From contig NZ_ANBA01000009.1 in the NCBI RefSeq assembly GCF_000341085.1, positions 62,001 through 126,000 of the forward strand: 64,000 bases of DNA, read 5' to 3'. Positions within the stretch are counted from its first letter, which is position 1, and every line of letters starts with the position of its first letter. The notes under the pieces are model-generated. The model had not been told where the DNA came from and made no database searches. It was given only the letters and a program-made list of their open reading frames with translations. Shown in pieces: positions 9,390 to 21,344 of this stretch. This DNA is from Nocardiopsis ganjiahuensis DSM 45031 (GTDB lineage Bacteria; Actinomycetota; Actinomycetes; Streptosporangiales; Streptosporangiaceae). A program made the position numbers and the translations under genes.

Positions 9390-9420
9390 CGGGGCGCCTC
9401 CCTCACGGGTCGGCGCCCCG
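9390..9420 (-). terminator. Intrinsic terminator of gcvP
   Basis: A 9-bp perfect stem, CGGGGCGCC (9390-9398) with GGCGCCCCG (9412-9420), is followed on the minus strand by a GTTTTTCC tract (to about 9383). It lies 36 nt after the gcvP stop codon. It is the clearest Rho-independent terminator with a U-run in this part of the window. Confidence 0.8.
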
Positions 9421-9455
9421 CTCTCCCCGGAGCCCGCGTCCTCGGCGCTCGCTCC

Positions 9456-12353
<2,898 letters not shown>

Positions 12354-12410
12354 GGAGACCTCCTGGTGACAGGGCCGATCGGGTCGGCGGTGTTCCTCAC
12401 GGTCTCCCCC
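12354..12410 (-). promoter_or_regulatory. Candidate Shine-Dalgarno sequestering stem of the gcvP leader
   Basis: On the minus strand GGAGACC (12401-12407) is complementary over 7 nt to GGTCTCC (12354-12360), which includes the last two bases of the AGGAGG site and reaches the GTG start. The aptamer itself contains GAGACC (near 12526), which could compete for the same partner. This suggests translational control by the glycine riboswitch. It is a prediction from complementarity only. Confidence 0.4.
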
Positions 12411-12455
12411 TCTGTCACCGGGCACAGCGGTGCCGAGGCTTCAGAGCGGCCTACT

Positions 12456-12537
12456 CCGCGCGGTCCATGGTGCCTGAGAGGTTACTGGGGAGTATTGCCC
12501 CGTCGGCGCCCCGTTGCCGAGGTCTCTCCCGCGCGGT
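12456..12537 (-). ncRNA. Glycine riboswitch (gcvT-type, single aptamer)
   Basis: The minus-strand leader of gcvP contains the conserved blocks of the glycine aptamer in order: CGGGAGAGACC, then GGGCGCCGACGGGGCAA, then CCTCTCAGGCACC and a closing GGACCGCGCGG that pairs with the opening CCGCGCGG (P1). Only one aptamer is recognised. About 100 nt of expression platform separate it from the gcvP start, and no U-rich terminator is seen there. A GGCAC-AGCG-GTGCC hairpin lies at 12421-12434. Confidence 0.9.
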
Positions 12538-12774
12538 ATCAACAGCCTGCTGACGCTCTGTATATGTAAACAACCAGGGAGAATGTCGGTTTTCATCCCT
12601 GTCGCGACTACGACCGTACTCGATCAGCCCTCGAACCACCGAGTCAGGGCGCACCTTTTCGGCAGATCCTACGGACGTTCCCGCCGGTCACCGCGCACAC
12701 GCGTGACCGCCCTCACAGGGAGAGCGGTCGCACGGCCGCCGATCGACGGCCGGTTCGGGGTCCGGCGGCCGGGC
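12538..12774. other. Intergenic region between MerR gene end and gcvP riboswitch
   Basis: No gene is supported here. An AT-rich patch (tatatgtaaac, about 12560-12570) lies some 25 nt upstream of the riboswitch on the minus strand and is the likely gcvP promoter region, though no clean -35/-10 pair can be assigned. Confidence 0.4.
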
Positions 12775-13419
12775 TCAGCCGGTACGCCGCTCCCGGCGGC
12801 GCCGGGCCAGCTCGTCCACGGGCTGGGGGGCAGCGGCGGGGAGGTCGGCCCGCTCCTCGGCGGGCACCACCCCCAGGGCCTCCTCCAGCTCGCGGGAGAC
12901 GTTGGCCAGCGCCAGACCGAACATGCCCTGGCCGCGCTGCATCAGGTCCACGACCTCGTCCGGCGAGGTGCACTCGTAGACGCTGACGCCGTCGCTCATG
13001 AGGGTGATCCGGGACAGTTCCGCGGCGGGCCGGCCGCGCAGGTGGTCGACCGCGGTCCGGATCTGCTGGAGTGATATCCCGGTGTCCAGGAGCCGCTTGG
13101 CGACCTTCAGCATCAGGATGTCCGGCAGGCTGTACAGGGGGGCGTTGTGGGCGCCTGTGCGCACGCTCGGCTCCACCAGGCCGGTCCTGGCCCAGTAGTC
13201 GAGCTGTCGATAGGTGATTCCCGCGGCCGTACACGCCGCTGGGCCCCGGTACCCGACGTCCATAGGCAGCGCCACCACGTCCTCTTCGCACAGTAGGCCC
13301 TGCTGCCCCGCTAGCCGCAGCGCGGACCGCCTGTCCTGGGGATCCCGCTTGCCGCTCGCTACCGCCACGCCGACCTCCGGCTTCTCGTCCCACGGCGGCA
13401 TCGACAGGGGAAGGTCCAC
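12775..13419 (-). CDS. MerR-family regulator (Rv1830-type)
   Basis: 214 residues. The MerR HTH lies at about 54-125: YRGPAACTAAGITYRQLDYW, ARTGLVEPSVR, then LYSLPDILMLKVAKRLLDTGISLQQIRTAVDHLR. The following MSDGVSVYECTSPDEVVDLMQRGQGMFG block is the diagnostic effector part of the actinobacterial protein known as Rv1830 in M. tuberculosis. The gene order DUF151 nuclease, MerR, gcvP is the same as there. The start is uncertain: GTG 13419 has no clear ribosome-binding site and ATG 13401 is an alternative. The metabolite or target is not known from the sequence. Confidence 0.88.
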   Translation of the reverse strand: MDLPLSMPPWDEKPEVGVAVASGKRDPQDRRSALRLAGQQGLLCEEDVVALPMDVGYRGPAACTAAGITYRQLDYWARTGLVEPSVRTGAHNAPLYSLPDILMLKVAKRLLDTGISLQQIRTAVDHLRGRPAAELSRITLMSDGVSVYECTSPDEVVDLMQRGQGMFGLALANVSRELEEALGVVPAEERADLPAAAPQPVDELARRRRERRTG

Positions 13420-13729
13420 TCAGGGAATGGGTGCGCCGTGGGTTTCACAGCACTGACCGTAGGACGACCGCACGGCAGCGTCAACGAAGCCACGCGGCGC
13501 GTCGCCAAGTGCCCACGGCAACGGAGCCGCGGCACCGGGCCCGGCAGGACCCGAACCCGCACGACGGTTTTCGGCTGCACCCCCCACGTCCGTTCCCTTC
13601 ACCCAATCTACCATCGGCCCGTCTGGCATAGCTGCAGGTCAAGTCCGTGTTCTGGGGGGATCACCCGATCACCCAGGACACATGCCCGCGAACGTACGAC
13701 GGGGCCCGCAGTGGGCGGACCCCGTCGTG
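13420..13729. other. Intergenic region, MerR to DUF151
   Basis: 310 bp without a credible gene. Apart from the hairpin at 13696-13728 I see only unstructured GC-rich sequence; the MerR promoter must lie here. Confidence 0.4.
13696..13728 (-). terminator. Terminator-like hairpin after the DUF151 gene
   Basis: ACGACGGGG (13696-13704) is inverted as CCCCGTCGT (13720-13728), directly after the stop codon of the nuclease gene. No U-tract. Confidence 0.55.
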
Positions 13730-14203
13730 TCACGTACTGCGTCGGCCGAAATCCTCTGGCGAGATGTTGTCCAGGAACTCCCTGAACGCCTCGACCTGGT
13801 CCTCCTGCTCGTCCGGGATCGGCATCCCGGCCTCCTCGATCACGTCCTCGTGGGCGTAGATCGGGGTGCCCGTGCGTAAAGCCAGGGCGATCGAGTCCGA
13901 AGGCCGGGCGCTGACCTCCACACCGTTGCTGAAAACCAGCTCGGCGTAGAAGATGCCGTCACTCAGGCCGGTGATGTTCACCGTCTCCAGCCCCGTGTCC
14001 AGTGCGTCCAGGACGTCCCGGAACAGGTCGTGAGTGAGCGGGCGCGCCGGCGCCACCCCCTGTTGGGCGAGCGCGATCGCGGTGGCCTCCACCCCGCCGA
14101 TCCAGATCGGCAGGTAGCGGTCCCCCTCGGATTCCTTGAGCAGGACAATCGGCTGGTTCGAGGGCATCTCAACCCGGACGCCGACGACCTCCATGTGCTT
14201 CAC
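13730..14203 (-). CDS. Bifunctional nuclease family protein (DUF151)
   Basis: 157 residues from GTG 14203, chosen because GGAG sits 5 nt upstream; ATG 14194 is also possible. It shows the whole DUF151 signature: VVGVRVEMPSNQPIVLLKE, RYLPIWIGGVEATAIALAQQG, RPLTHDLFRDVL, and SARPSDSIALALRTGTPIY. Members have been linked to DNase/RNase activity in plants and bacteria, while the actinobacterial role is unsettled. It is the ortholog of Rv1829 by sequence and position. Codon 109 is TTA (13877-13879). Confidence 0.92.
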   Translation of the reverse strand: MKHMEVVGVRVEMPSNQPIVLLKESEGDRYLPIWIGGVEATAIALAQQGVAPARPLTHDLFRDVLDALDTGLETVNITGLSDGIFYAELVFSNGVEVSARPSDSIALALRTGTPIYAHEDVIEEAGMPIPDEQEDQVEAFREFLDNISPEDFGRRST

Positions 14204-14371
14204 AGCGGCTCCGTCCCACGAGTCGTCATGCCGGATGGGCGCTCGTCCCTGCTCCCCCGTCGAATCAGGATCCCGAGGGCAAAGCCACCCTTCGTTACAA
14301 AGCTCTCCGGAGGCGGGGGGCCGCAAACCTCTTCGGCCCTCCCACCCCCGTCGACCGTGGTCAGCGCACCG

Positions 14372-14914
14372 TCATCGGCGCGGCTTGGTCAGCAGGACCA
14401 TGCGGAACTTGCCGATCTGGATCTCGTCCCCTCCGCCCAGTTCGGCCTCGTCCACGGGTTCCCTGTTGACATAGGTCCCGTTGAGGCTGCCGACGTCGCG
14501 GACCCCGAAGCCGTTGCCGCGGCGGAAGAACTCCACGTGGCGTCGGGACACGGTGACGTCGTCGAGGAAGATGTCGCTGTTGGGGTGTCGGCCAGCGGTG
14601 GTCACGTCGCTGTCCAGGAGGAAACGGCTCCCGGCGTTGGGGCCTCGCCGGACCACCAGCAAAGCGGTTCCGGGCGGAAGGGCGTCGGTGCTGGCGGGGT
14701 CGTCTCCGCCGAGCTCGTCACCCGATTCCTCCTCCTCCAGCGCCTGTATACCGGAGATGGAGATGGTCGACGTGACATCTCCCGCGGAGTCGCCGCCCGA
14801 GTTGGGCCGTGGGCTCTGCTGTTCGGCCCTGCGGACGGGGGTTCCACAGTGGGAGCAGAAACGGGCATCATCCGCAACGGCGTGACCGCACTGCGTGCAG
14901 TAAACGCTCGACAT
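14372..14914 (-). CDS. Zinc-ribbon and FHA-domain protein, GarA/OdhI-like
   Basis: 180 residues from ATG 14914. An N-terminal zinc ribbon (YCTQCGHAVADDARFCSHCG) is followed by an acidic linker with the Thr-rich motif DVTSTISISG at about residues 43-52. That motif corresponds to the ETTSV-type site phosphorylated by PknB/PknG in GarA and OdhI. The C-terminal FHA domain (about 85-175) has GRHPNSDIFLDD, VSRRHVEF and GSLNGTYVN. Known relatives switch 2-oxoglutarate dehydrogenase and glutamate metabolism according to phosphorylation; the same role is inferred. Position next to the DUF151 gene matches mycobacteria, except that the usual second MerR gene (FtsR) between them is missing here. Confidence 0.9.
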   Translation of the reverse strand: MSSVYCTQCGHAVADDARFCSHCGTPVRRAEQQSPRPNSGGDSAGDVTSTISISGIQALEEEESGDELGGDDPASTDALPPGTALLVVRRGPNAGSRFLLDSDVTTAGRHPNSDIFLDDVTVSRRHVEFFRRGNGFGVRDVGSLNGTYVNREPVDEAELGGGDEIQIGKFRMVLLTKPRR

Positions 14915-15490
14915 AGGTCGGCTCGGCCTCCTACCGCACGGGGCGGTGCTTGATTCGGCTGATCGGTGGCGCGTCCCGGACGTCGGGCGGGCACCGTGCC
15001 CACACACCGTCCGGAACACGGTGAGACGGTCCGCTGTCGCGGCAGCGGAACAGCTCACACGGTCGGTCGCTAGGTCTCATCCCCCCTGTTGTACTCCTTG
15101 TCACCCCCCGTTGGGTGTCCGCCGTTGCCGGGATTCCCGGGGCGGGTGGTGACGCGGTGCTTCAGGGAACACTCGACTTTAAACCATATCCCTGTCCAGA
15201 CAGGGTTTTGCTCCCTCTCGGCCCGTTGCGAACACCTCCGGGGCGCCCGTGCGACGGGGTTGGGCCGCGTCGGCACCTGGGGTGCCGCCTCGGTCCCGGA
15301 ACGGTCTCGGACAGGCCTCGCAGGAGACCAACACCTGTTCTGGGGCAGATGCCCGGTCCGGCCGTTTGGTTCTCCGGATTCCCGGGTGGATTTTCGCGAA
15401 CCTCCCGCCCAGGCGCTGAACTGGACTTCTGTCCATTTTATCCCTGGGTTTCACGGGATGAGAAGCCTTGTCCGAAGCAGAGTCCCGAAC
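14915..15490. other. Long intergenic region upstream of the FHA gene
   Basis: About 575 bp with no supported gene on either strand. It must contain the promoter of the FHA-DUF151 unit. The only conspicuous element is the dyad CCCTGTC-CA-GACAGGG at 15190-15205 (listed separately) beside an AT-rich tttaaaccatatc patch. Confidence 0.4.
15190..15205. promoter_or_regulatory. Perfect 7+7 dyad, possible operator
   Basis: CCCTGTC (15190-15196) and GACAGGG (15199-15205) form a perfect dyad with a 2-nt centre, followed on the plus strand by TTTT. On the minus strand it lies about 275 nt upstream of the FHA gene. It could be an operator or a small plus-strand terminator; the regulator is unknown. Confidence 0.3.
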
Positions 15491-15536
15491 ACGCCGCGTG
15501 GGCGCGGACGGCGTTCCGCCCGCGCCCACGCGGCGT
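15491..15536 (-). terminator. Strong hairpin terminator after the guanylyltransferase gene
   Basis: A 17-bp perfect inverted repeat, arms at 15491-15507 and 15520-15536 with a 12-nt loop, lies immediately after the stop of the gene ending at 15541. No U-run. Confidence 0.7.
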
Positions 15537-15540
15537 TCCG

Positions 15541-18126
15541 TCAGCCCTCGGCCCGCTCCACCACGGCCGCCCACTCGTCGAGCAGACGTTGCGCGGTGTC
15601 CGAATCAGGACCTTCGGCCCAAAGATGGGTCACGGCCTCGGCGGTGTCCGGCAGGACCAGCGCCCAACTGCCGTCGGCCTCGATCACCCGAACCCCGTCC
15701 GTGGTGTCGAGCTCGCGCTCACCCGCGGCCTCCACGACCGCGCGCATCACGCTCCCCTTGACCGCCCACGGCGTGGGCACCGAACGGCGCAGCAGGTGCG
15801 CCCGGGGGATCGCACGGTCGATCTGGCCCAGCGAGCGCCGGGTCCGCGCCACCAGTCCCAGCAGCCGCACGAAGGCGGCGATGCCGTCACTGGTGGGGCT
15901 GAACTCGGGGATGACGAACCCGCCCCGGCCGTCACCGGCGAAGATGATCTCCTCGCCCTCGGAACGGGCCGCCTTGGTCAGCTCGTCGGTGGCGGTGGCC
16001 GTCCAGAGCACCTCGACCCCGTGGAAGCCGGCCACCTGCTCGGCCACCCGGGTCGTGGTGACCGGCAGCGCCACCCGGCCGCCTCCGCGTTCGGCGGCGA
16101 CCAGGTCCAGGACCACCAGGAGCGCGCGGTCGTTGTCCACCAGCTCGCCGTTCTCGTCCACGATGGCCAGCCGTTCCGCCACCGGGTCGAAGCGCACACC
16201 GAAGTCGGCCCCGGAGTTGGCGACCAGTTCGCCCAGCCGCTCCAGGTCCCGCATCTTCTTGGCGACGGTGTCGGTGGGCGAGTCCTCGTCCAGCCGGTTG
16301 TTGACCGTGAGCACGTCCACGCCGATCCGACCCAGCAGTGAGGGCAGGATGAGCGAGCCCGTGCCGCCCGCGCAGTCGACCACGATCTTCAGCTGGGCCT
16401 CGGCCACCCCGGAGGTGTCCACGGCCCGCAGGAGCTCGTGGGAGTAGTTCTCCACGTTGCGCGAGGGGAAGGACAGCTCACCGATCTCACCGGGGAAGGC
16501 CCGCCGGTACTCGGCCCGGGAGAAGACCCGGTCGAGTTTGCGCTGGGCCCCCGGCGAGAGGTCGGCGCCCTCACCGTCCAGGAACAGGATGTCCACGGAC
16601 TCGGGGTCGCCCGGGCTGGTGCGCACCGTGATGCCGCCGCTGATCCCGCTCTGGGACGTGTGGAAGCGCGCCACCGGCAGCGGCACGACCTCCAGGTCCC
16701 GGACGTCCATGGCGGCGGCCGTGAGCGCGCTGATGATCGCCCGCTTGAGCGTTCGGGCCGCGCGCGAGACGTCACGGGAGGTCGTGACCATCGCGCCCTT
16801 CTTGAGCGTGGTGGCGTAGGCGTTGGCCAGCCGGACCGCGAGCTCGGGCGTGATCTCGACGTTGATCAGGCCGGACACGCCGCGGGGGCCGAACAGCGAG
16901 CGCTGCCCGCGCGACTCCCAGACGACGTTGGTGCTGACCACCGCGCCGGCCTCGATGGTCTTGAACGGGTACACCTTGACGTCGTTGTTGACGTACGCCT
17001 CGGACTCGATGACGCAGTCCTCGCCGACAACCGCGCCCTCCTCGATCCGGGCGGCGGCCATGACGTCGGTGTTCTTGCCGATCACACAGCCGCGCAGGTT
17101 GGCGCCGCGGCCGACGAACACGTTGTCGTGGAGCACGGTGCGGTGGCAGAAGGCCTCCGCGCGCACGACGGCGTTGCTGCCGAGCACGGTGAACTCGCGC
17201 AGCTCCGCGCCGGCCTCGACCTTGGCGTAGTCGCCGATGTAGAGGGGGCCCTTCAGGACGGCGCTGGTGTCGACCTCCGCGCCCTCGCCGACCCACACAC
17301 CCGGGGACACCTCGAAGCCGTCGATCTCCACGTCGACCTTGCCCGAGAGGACGTCGGCCTGGGCGCTGAGGTAGCTCTCGTGGGTGCCCACGTCCTCCCA
17401 GTAGCCGTCGGCGACGTAGCCGTAGATGGGTTCGCCCTCCTCCAGCAGCTCGGGGAAGACGTCACCGGACCAGTCGACCACCTCGCCCGCGGCGACGCGT
17501 TCGAGCACCTCCGGCTCCATGATGTAGATGCCGGTGTTGACGGTGTCGGAGAAGACCTGACCCCAGGTGGGCTTCTCCAGGAAGCGCTGGACGCGCCCCT
17601 GGTCGTCCACGATGATGATGCCGAACTCCAGCGGGTTGGGAACCCGCTTGAGGGCGATGGTGACCTTGGCGCCGCGCTCCTTGTGGAAGCGGACCATGTC
17701 GGTGAGGTCGATGTCGGTGAGCGCGTCGCCGGAGATGACGATGAACGGCTCCCCGCGCAGGTGTTCCTCCGCGTTCTTGACGCTGCCCGCGGTGCCGAGC
17801 GGAACCTCCTCGGCGACGTAGTGGAGCTTCATGCCGAGCTCCTCGCCGTCACCGAAGTAGTTGCGGATGAGCGTGGCCAGGAACTGCACGGTGACCACGG
17901 TCTCGGTGAACCCGTGCTTGCGGAGCAGGCGCAGCACGTGCTCCATGATCGGCTTGTTGACCACCGGCAGGAGCGGCTTGGGCTGGTTGGCGGTCATGGG
18001 GCGCAGGCGCGTGCCCTCGCCGCCCGCCATCACCACGGCCTTCATCGGGGGTGTCGGGGCGGTTGCCGCCTCTTCCCCGGACGCGGCGCCGGGTGAGGCA
18101 CCGGGGGTGACGTTGGATGTGGTCAT
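15541..18126 (-). CDS. Mannose-1-phosphate guanylyltransferase/phosphomannomutase-like fusion
   Basis: 861 residues from ATG 18126 with GGAGG upstream. Residues about 28-265 are a nucleotidyltransferase with [27 protein letters not shown] and [11 protein letters not shown]; 280-420 form a left-handed beta-helix of hexapeptide repeats; 430-860 form a phosphohexomutase-like region. It should make GDP-mannose for cell-wall glycans and glycoproteins, as for streptomycete orthologs in the same gene order. In the mutase part the serine loop is TTSRDVSR (Ser450) instead of TASHNP, and the metal loop reads RFDPVAERL (Asp647) in place of DGDxDR, so mutase activity is doubtful. The transferase assignment is firm; the exact sugar is inferred. 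Confidence 0.88.
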   Translation of the reverse strand: MTTSNVTPGASPGAASGEEAATAPTPPMKAVVMAGGEGTRLRPMTANQPKPLLPVVNKPIMEHVLRLLRKHGFTETVVTVQFLATLIRNYFGDGEELGMKLHYVAEEVPLGTAGSVKNAEEHLRGEPFIVISGDALTDIDLTDMVRFHKERGAKVTIALKRVPNPLEFGIIIVDDQGRVQRFLEKPTWGQVFSDTVNTGIYIMEPEVLERVAAGEVVDWSGDVFPELLEEGEPIYGYVADGYWEDVGTHESYLSAQADVLSGKVDVEIDGFEVSPGVWVGEGAEVDTSAVLKGPLYIGDYAKVEAGAELREFTVLGSNAVVRAEAFCHRTVLHDNVFVGRGANLRGCVIGKNTDVMAAARIEEGAVVGEDCVIESEAYVNNDVKVYPFKTIEAGAVVSTNVVWESRGQRSLFGPRGVSGLINVEITPELAVRLANAYATTLKKGAMVTTSRDVSRAARTLKRAIISALTAAAMDVRDLEVVPLPVARFHTSQSGISGGITVRTSPGDPESVDILFLDGEGADLSPGAQRKLDRVFSRAEYRRAFPGEIGELSFPSRNVENYSHELLRAVDTSGVAEAQLKIVVDCAGGTGSLILPSLLGRIGVDVLTVNNRLDEDSPTDTVAKKMRDLERLGELVANSGADFGVRFDPVAERLAIVDENGELVDNDRALLVVLDLVAAERGGGRVALPVTTTRVAEQVAGFHGVEVLWTATATDELTKAARSEGEEIIFAGDGRGGFVIPEFSPTSDGIAAFVRLLGLVARTRRSLGQIDRAIPRAHLLRRSVPTPWAVKGSVMRAVVEAAGERELDTTDGVRVIEADGSWALVLPDTAEAVTHLWAEGPDSDTAQRLLDEWAAVVERAEG

Positions 18127-18290
18127 CGCCGGGACCTCCGAACGGCTGGGCCGTCAGGAGGCGCGGCGGGGGGTAGGTGCTCGGAACGCGCGCCGGGGCG
18201 CGCGATGGGACATGTTCTCATGGCGGAGATGACACTCCCTCTCGATCCGACAGGACTCTGGTGAGCCGGTCCGCCGGTTCGCTCGGTGGA

Positions 18291-19091
18291 TCAGGGCCTG
18301 GTCCTGCCCTGATCCGGTAGGCCCGGTACGTCCGGGCCCTCGGGTGCCGCGCCGGGGTTGCCGTCAGCGGTCTCCGGTGCGGTTGGATCGGGTCGATCCG
18401 CGCTGTGGCCGCGCGCTCGGTCGCTGTCCCGGGAACCCGTGCGGAGGCCCGTGCGATCAGCGCGTTCGTCGCGGCGGGTCTGGTCGATCAGTCGCAGCCC
18501 CTGTACGGCGTAGAGCAGTCCGGCCCACCAGTAAAGAGCCGTTCCCCACAGGGCGAAGGCCCAACCTATAATCCGCGCCACATCTCCCACGATCGACGCG
18601 TATCCGGCGATGAACAGGAGCGGGAAGGAGTAGAGCAGGCAGAGCGTGGCGGCCTTGCCGGCGAAGTTGACCGGCAGCGGTCCGTAGCCGAAGTGGCGAA
18701 GCAGTGGGAGCGCGCCGAGGATGATGAGGTCGCGCAGCACCAGGATGCCCATGAGCCACCACGGGATGATGCCGCGCAGCACCAGGCCGAGCAGGGCCGC
18801 GAAGATGTAGAGGCGGTCGGCGAGCGGGTCGAGGATCTGGCCCAGTTTGGAGGCCTGGTCCCAGGCCCGGGCGATCTTGCCGTCCAGCCAGTCGCTGATT
18901 CCGGCCAGGGCGAGCACGAGCAGCGCCCACCAGTCCGCCTGCGGCCCCAGGATGAGCCAGAGGAACAGCGGAACCCCCAACAACCGGAGCATGCTCAACA
19001 GGTTGGGAACCGTCCAGATGCGGTCACTGACCACCGGGCCGGCCACGTCGCCCCCCGCCTCGTGTCTGCCTTCTTCCGCGGATCGCCCCAT
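18291..19091 (-). CDS. CDP-alcohol phosphatidyltransferase family membrane enzyme
   Basis: 266 residues if started at ATG 19091; a GTG a little downstream (VSDRIWTVPN) is an alternative, since neither has a good ribosome-binding site. The catalytic CDP-alcohol motif is complete: SDWLDGKIARAWDQ, SKLGQILDPLADR (the DG..AR....G...D...D pattern). About six hydrophobic helices follow the NLLSMLRLLGVPLFLWLIL opening. It should transfer a phosphoalcohol from a CDP-alcohol in phospholipid synthesis; the acceptor cannot be read from sequence. The Arg/Asp/Pro-rich C-terminal 60 residues look disordered. It neighbours the guanylyltransferase on the same strand, as in Streptomyces. Confidence 0.88.
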   Translation of the reverse strand: MGRSAEEGRHEAGGDVAGPVVSDRIWTVPNLLSMLRLLGVPLFLWLILGPQADWWALLVLALAGISDWLDGKIARAWDQASKLGQILDPLADRLYIFAALLGLVLRGIIPWWLMGILVLRDLIILGALPLLRHFGYGPLPVNFAGKAATLCLLYSFPLLFIAGYASIVGDVARIIGWAFALWGTALYWWAGLLYAVQGLRLIDQTRRDERADRTGLRTGSRDSDRARGHSADRPDPTAPETADGNPGAAPEGPDVPGLPDQGRTRP

Positions 19092-19305
19092 AGCGCCAAC
19101 GATAACGGGCGGGACCGTCGTTTCCCGCCACCTCGCCCTCCGCCGGACCCAGATGCCCGGCGGACGCCCGCACCCTAATCGTATCGTGTACGGACTTCTC
19201 CCGTGACCCGGGAACAACCTGCGCTTTCACTGCCGGAAGGTGCTGATGTGACGGGAGGGGAACCTGGGACCGGTCAGGCTCGTGCACGCCGCCGGGAGCG
19301 GGTGA

Positions 19306-19330
19306 GCGGGCGCCCGGGCCGGGCGCCCGC
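19306..19330 (-). terminator. Hairpin terminator after cstA
   Basis: GCGGGCGCCCG (19306-19316) and CGGGCGCCCGC (19320-19330) form an 11-bp perfect stem with a 3-nt loop, ten nt after the carbon starvation gene. Confidence 0.6.
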
Positions 19331-19340
19331 CCACGACCGG

Positions 19341-21146
19341 TCAGGCCTGTTCGTCGCCTCGGGGGGCCTCCTCGGCCACCGCGCTCTCCCCCTGCGGGGA
19401 GCCCTGTCCCCCGGCCGACCTCTCGGCGAAGGCCTTGCGCAGGGCGAGGAAGGCCTCCACCATCATCCACACCGCCAGGACGAAGATCACGAGGTCCAAC
19501 GGGGCGAGCACGAAACGCTGCATGGGGTCGGTGCTCATCGCGAAGTCCCACAGCTGGACGACGAGGGCCCACGAGGTCATCACGGCGAGGAACACCAGGG
19601 GCACCAGGATCGCGACGGGGTTGCGCCCCCTCTTGGTGACCCACACCGCGATGACCGACAGCGCCAGGCCGGCGGTCAGCTGGTTGGTGGTGCCGAAGAG
19701 CTGCCAGAGGGTGCCCGCCGCGAAGTTGCCGGGGACGAGCGCCAGGCCGAAGGGGATCGCCACCGCGATCAGCGTGGCGGCGGTGATGTTGCGTGCCAGG
19801 AAGCGCGCGGAGCGCCGGAGGACACCGCCTTCGGCGGCCCGCTCCTGCACGATGGCGCTGATCTCCTGGATCGTGTAGCGCTGGAGCCGGACCGCGGTGT
19901 CCAGGCTGGTGGCGGCGAAGCTCACCACGACCACCGTGGCGAACACCAGGCCCACGCCCTCGGGGACCCCGATGTTGGCCGCGAACCCGGCCACGCCCTC
20001 GACGAAGCGGCCCGCGGGGTTGGTGCCCGCCGCGGCCCAGTCGACGTAGATGTCGGTCCACGCGGTTCCCTGGTTGGCCGAGAAGACCATGATCCCCGCG
20101 GTGCAGGCCAGGATGGAGCAGACCGCCAGAGCGCCCTCACCGAGCGAGCTCAGGTAGCCCACGTAGCGCGCGTCGGTCTCCTTGCCCAGCTGCTTGGACG
20201 TCGTCCCGGAGGCGACCAGGCTGTGGAAGCCCGACACCGCGCCGCAGGCGATGGTGATGAACAGCAGCGGGAAGATGGGCGGGCTCCCCTCGGGCAGCCC
20301 GCTGCGGAACGCGGGGGCCTGGATGGTGTCCATGCCCACGACGATGCCGACCATGATGACGAGCAGGCCCAGCACCATCTGCTGCTGGTTGATGTAGTCG
20401 CGGGGCTGCAGGAGCATCCACACCGGCAGCCGCGAGGTGAAGAAGGTGTAGACGAAGATCAGCACCAGCCACACCAGGGTGGGGTCGGCCCCCACGAGGT
20501 CCGCGAGCGGGTCCACGGTGATGGGCAGGGCCTGGCCGAGCGGGATGCACGCGTAGATGACCAGCAGGCTGATCAGCGAGGGGACGAGCGCGGCGCTCCG
20601 CCTGCGGTAGACGACCTGTCCCACTCCGATGGCCAGCGGGATGGTGACCAGGACGGCCAGCACCGCCTCGGGGTTGGCGATGAGCAGGCCCGTGATGATC
20701 ACCGCGAACACCGCGTTGACCATGGTCACCAGGAAGAAGATGATCAGCAGGAACAGGATCCTGGCCCTGGTGCCGATGACGTCCTTGGCCAGTGCCCCGA
20801 TGCTCTTGCCCCGGTGCCGCACCGACACCACGATCGCCCCGAAGTCGTGCGCGCCGGAGGCGAAGATCGTCCCGAGCACCACCCACAGGAGCGCCGGTCC
20901 CCACCCCCAGAAGACCGCGATGGCGGGCCCGACGATCGGTGCCGCTCCGGCTACGGAGATGAAGTGGTGGGCGAAGACGATGTGCTTGTTGGTGGGGACG
21001 TAGTCGATCCCGTCCTTGTAGGCGTGGGCGGGGGTGACGAAGTCCGGGTCCAGGGCGTAGACCCGTTTCGCCAGGTAGGTCGAGTAGAAGCGGTACCCGA
21101 GGGCGAACAGCGCCAGGGATCCCAGAAGGACTGCGACGGCGGGCAT
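19341..21146 (-). CDS. cstA: Carbon starvation protein CstA-family transporter
   Basis: 601 residues from ATG 21146, with GAGGG upstream; the longer in-frame start adds only junk. It has about 15 hydrophobic segments and the family blocks TPAHAYKDGIDYVPTNKHIVFAHHFISVAGAAPIVGPAIA, IFASGAHDFGAIVVSVRHRGKSIG and the later LWQLFGTTNQLTAGLALS. CstA-type proteins take up pyruvate or peptides under nutrient stress; which one applies here is not visible. It is monocistronic, bounded by a terminator and a 5' leader with a near-palindromic TTCG...CACC-T-GGTG-CGAA element at about 21164-21183. Confidence 0.93.
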   Translation of the reverse strand: MPAVAVLLGSLALFALGYRFYSTYLAKRVYALDPDFVTPAHAYKDGIDYVPTNKHIVFAHHFISVAGAAPIVGPAIAVFWGWGPALLWVVLGTIFASGAHDFGAIVVSVRHRGKSIGALAKDVIGTRARILFLLIIFFLVTMVNAVFAVIITGLLIANPEAVLAVLVTIPLAIGVGQVVYRRRSAALVPSLISLLVIYACIPLGQALPITVDPLADLVGADPTLVWLVLIFVYTFFTSRLPVWMLLQPRDYINQQQMVLGLLVIMVGIVVGMDTIQAPAFRSGLPEGSPPIFPLLFITIACGAVSGFHSLVASGTTSKQLGKETDARYVGYLSSLGEGALAVCSILACTAGIMVFSANQGTAWTDIYVDWAAAGTNPAGRFVEGVAGFAANIGVPEGVGLVFATVVVVSFAATSLDTAVRLQRYTIQEISAIVQERAAEGGVLRRSARFLARNITAATLIAVAIPFGLALVPGNFAAGTLWQLFGTTNQLTAGLALSVIAVWVTKRGRNPVAILVPLVFLAVMTSWALVVQLWDFAMSTDPMQRFVLAPLDLVIFVLAVWMMVEAFLALRKAFAERSAGGQGSPQGESAVAEEAPRGDEQA

Positions 21147-21299
21147 GGGGGGTTCCCTCACATTCGTGGCACCTGGTGCGAACGGGGAGACGAAGGCCGG
21201 TGCCTCACTGGTACGTATGCAACTACGCGAAGCTAGCACGTGACTTTCACCACAGAGAAGTGTTTCTCCCCGGGGAATCCGCCGCTCCCCCACCGGAGG

Positions 21300-21330
21300 C
21301 GCCCCCACCGCCACCCGGGCGGTGGGGGCG
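21300..21330 (-). terminator. Hairpin terminator after the amine oxidase gene
   Basis: A 13-bp perfect stem with a 5-nt loop (arms 21300-21312 and 21318-21330), starting 14 nt after the stop codon at 21345. Confidence 0.65.
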
Positions 21331-21344
21331 GTGAGGCAAGCGCG

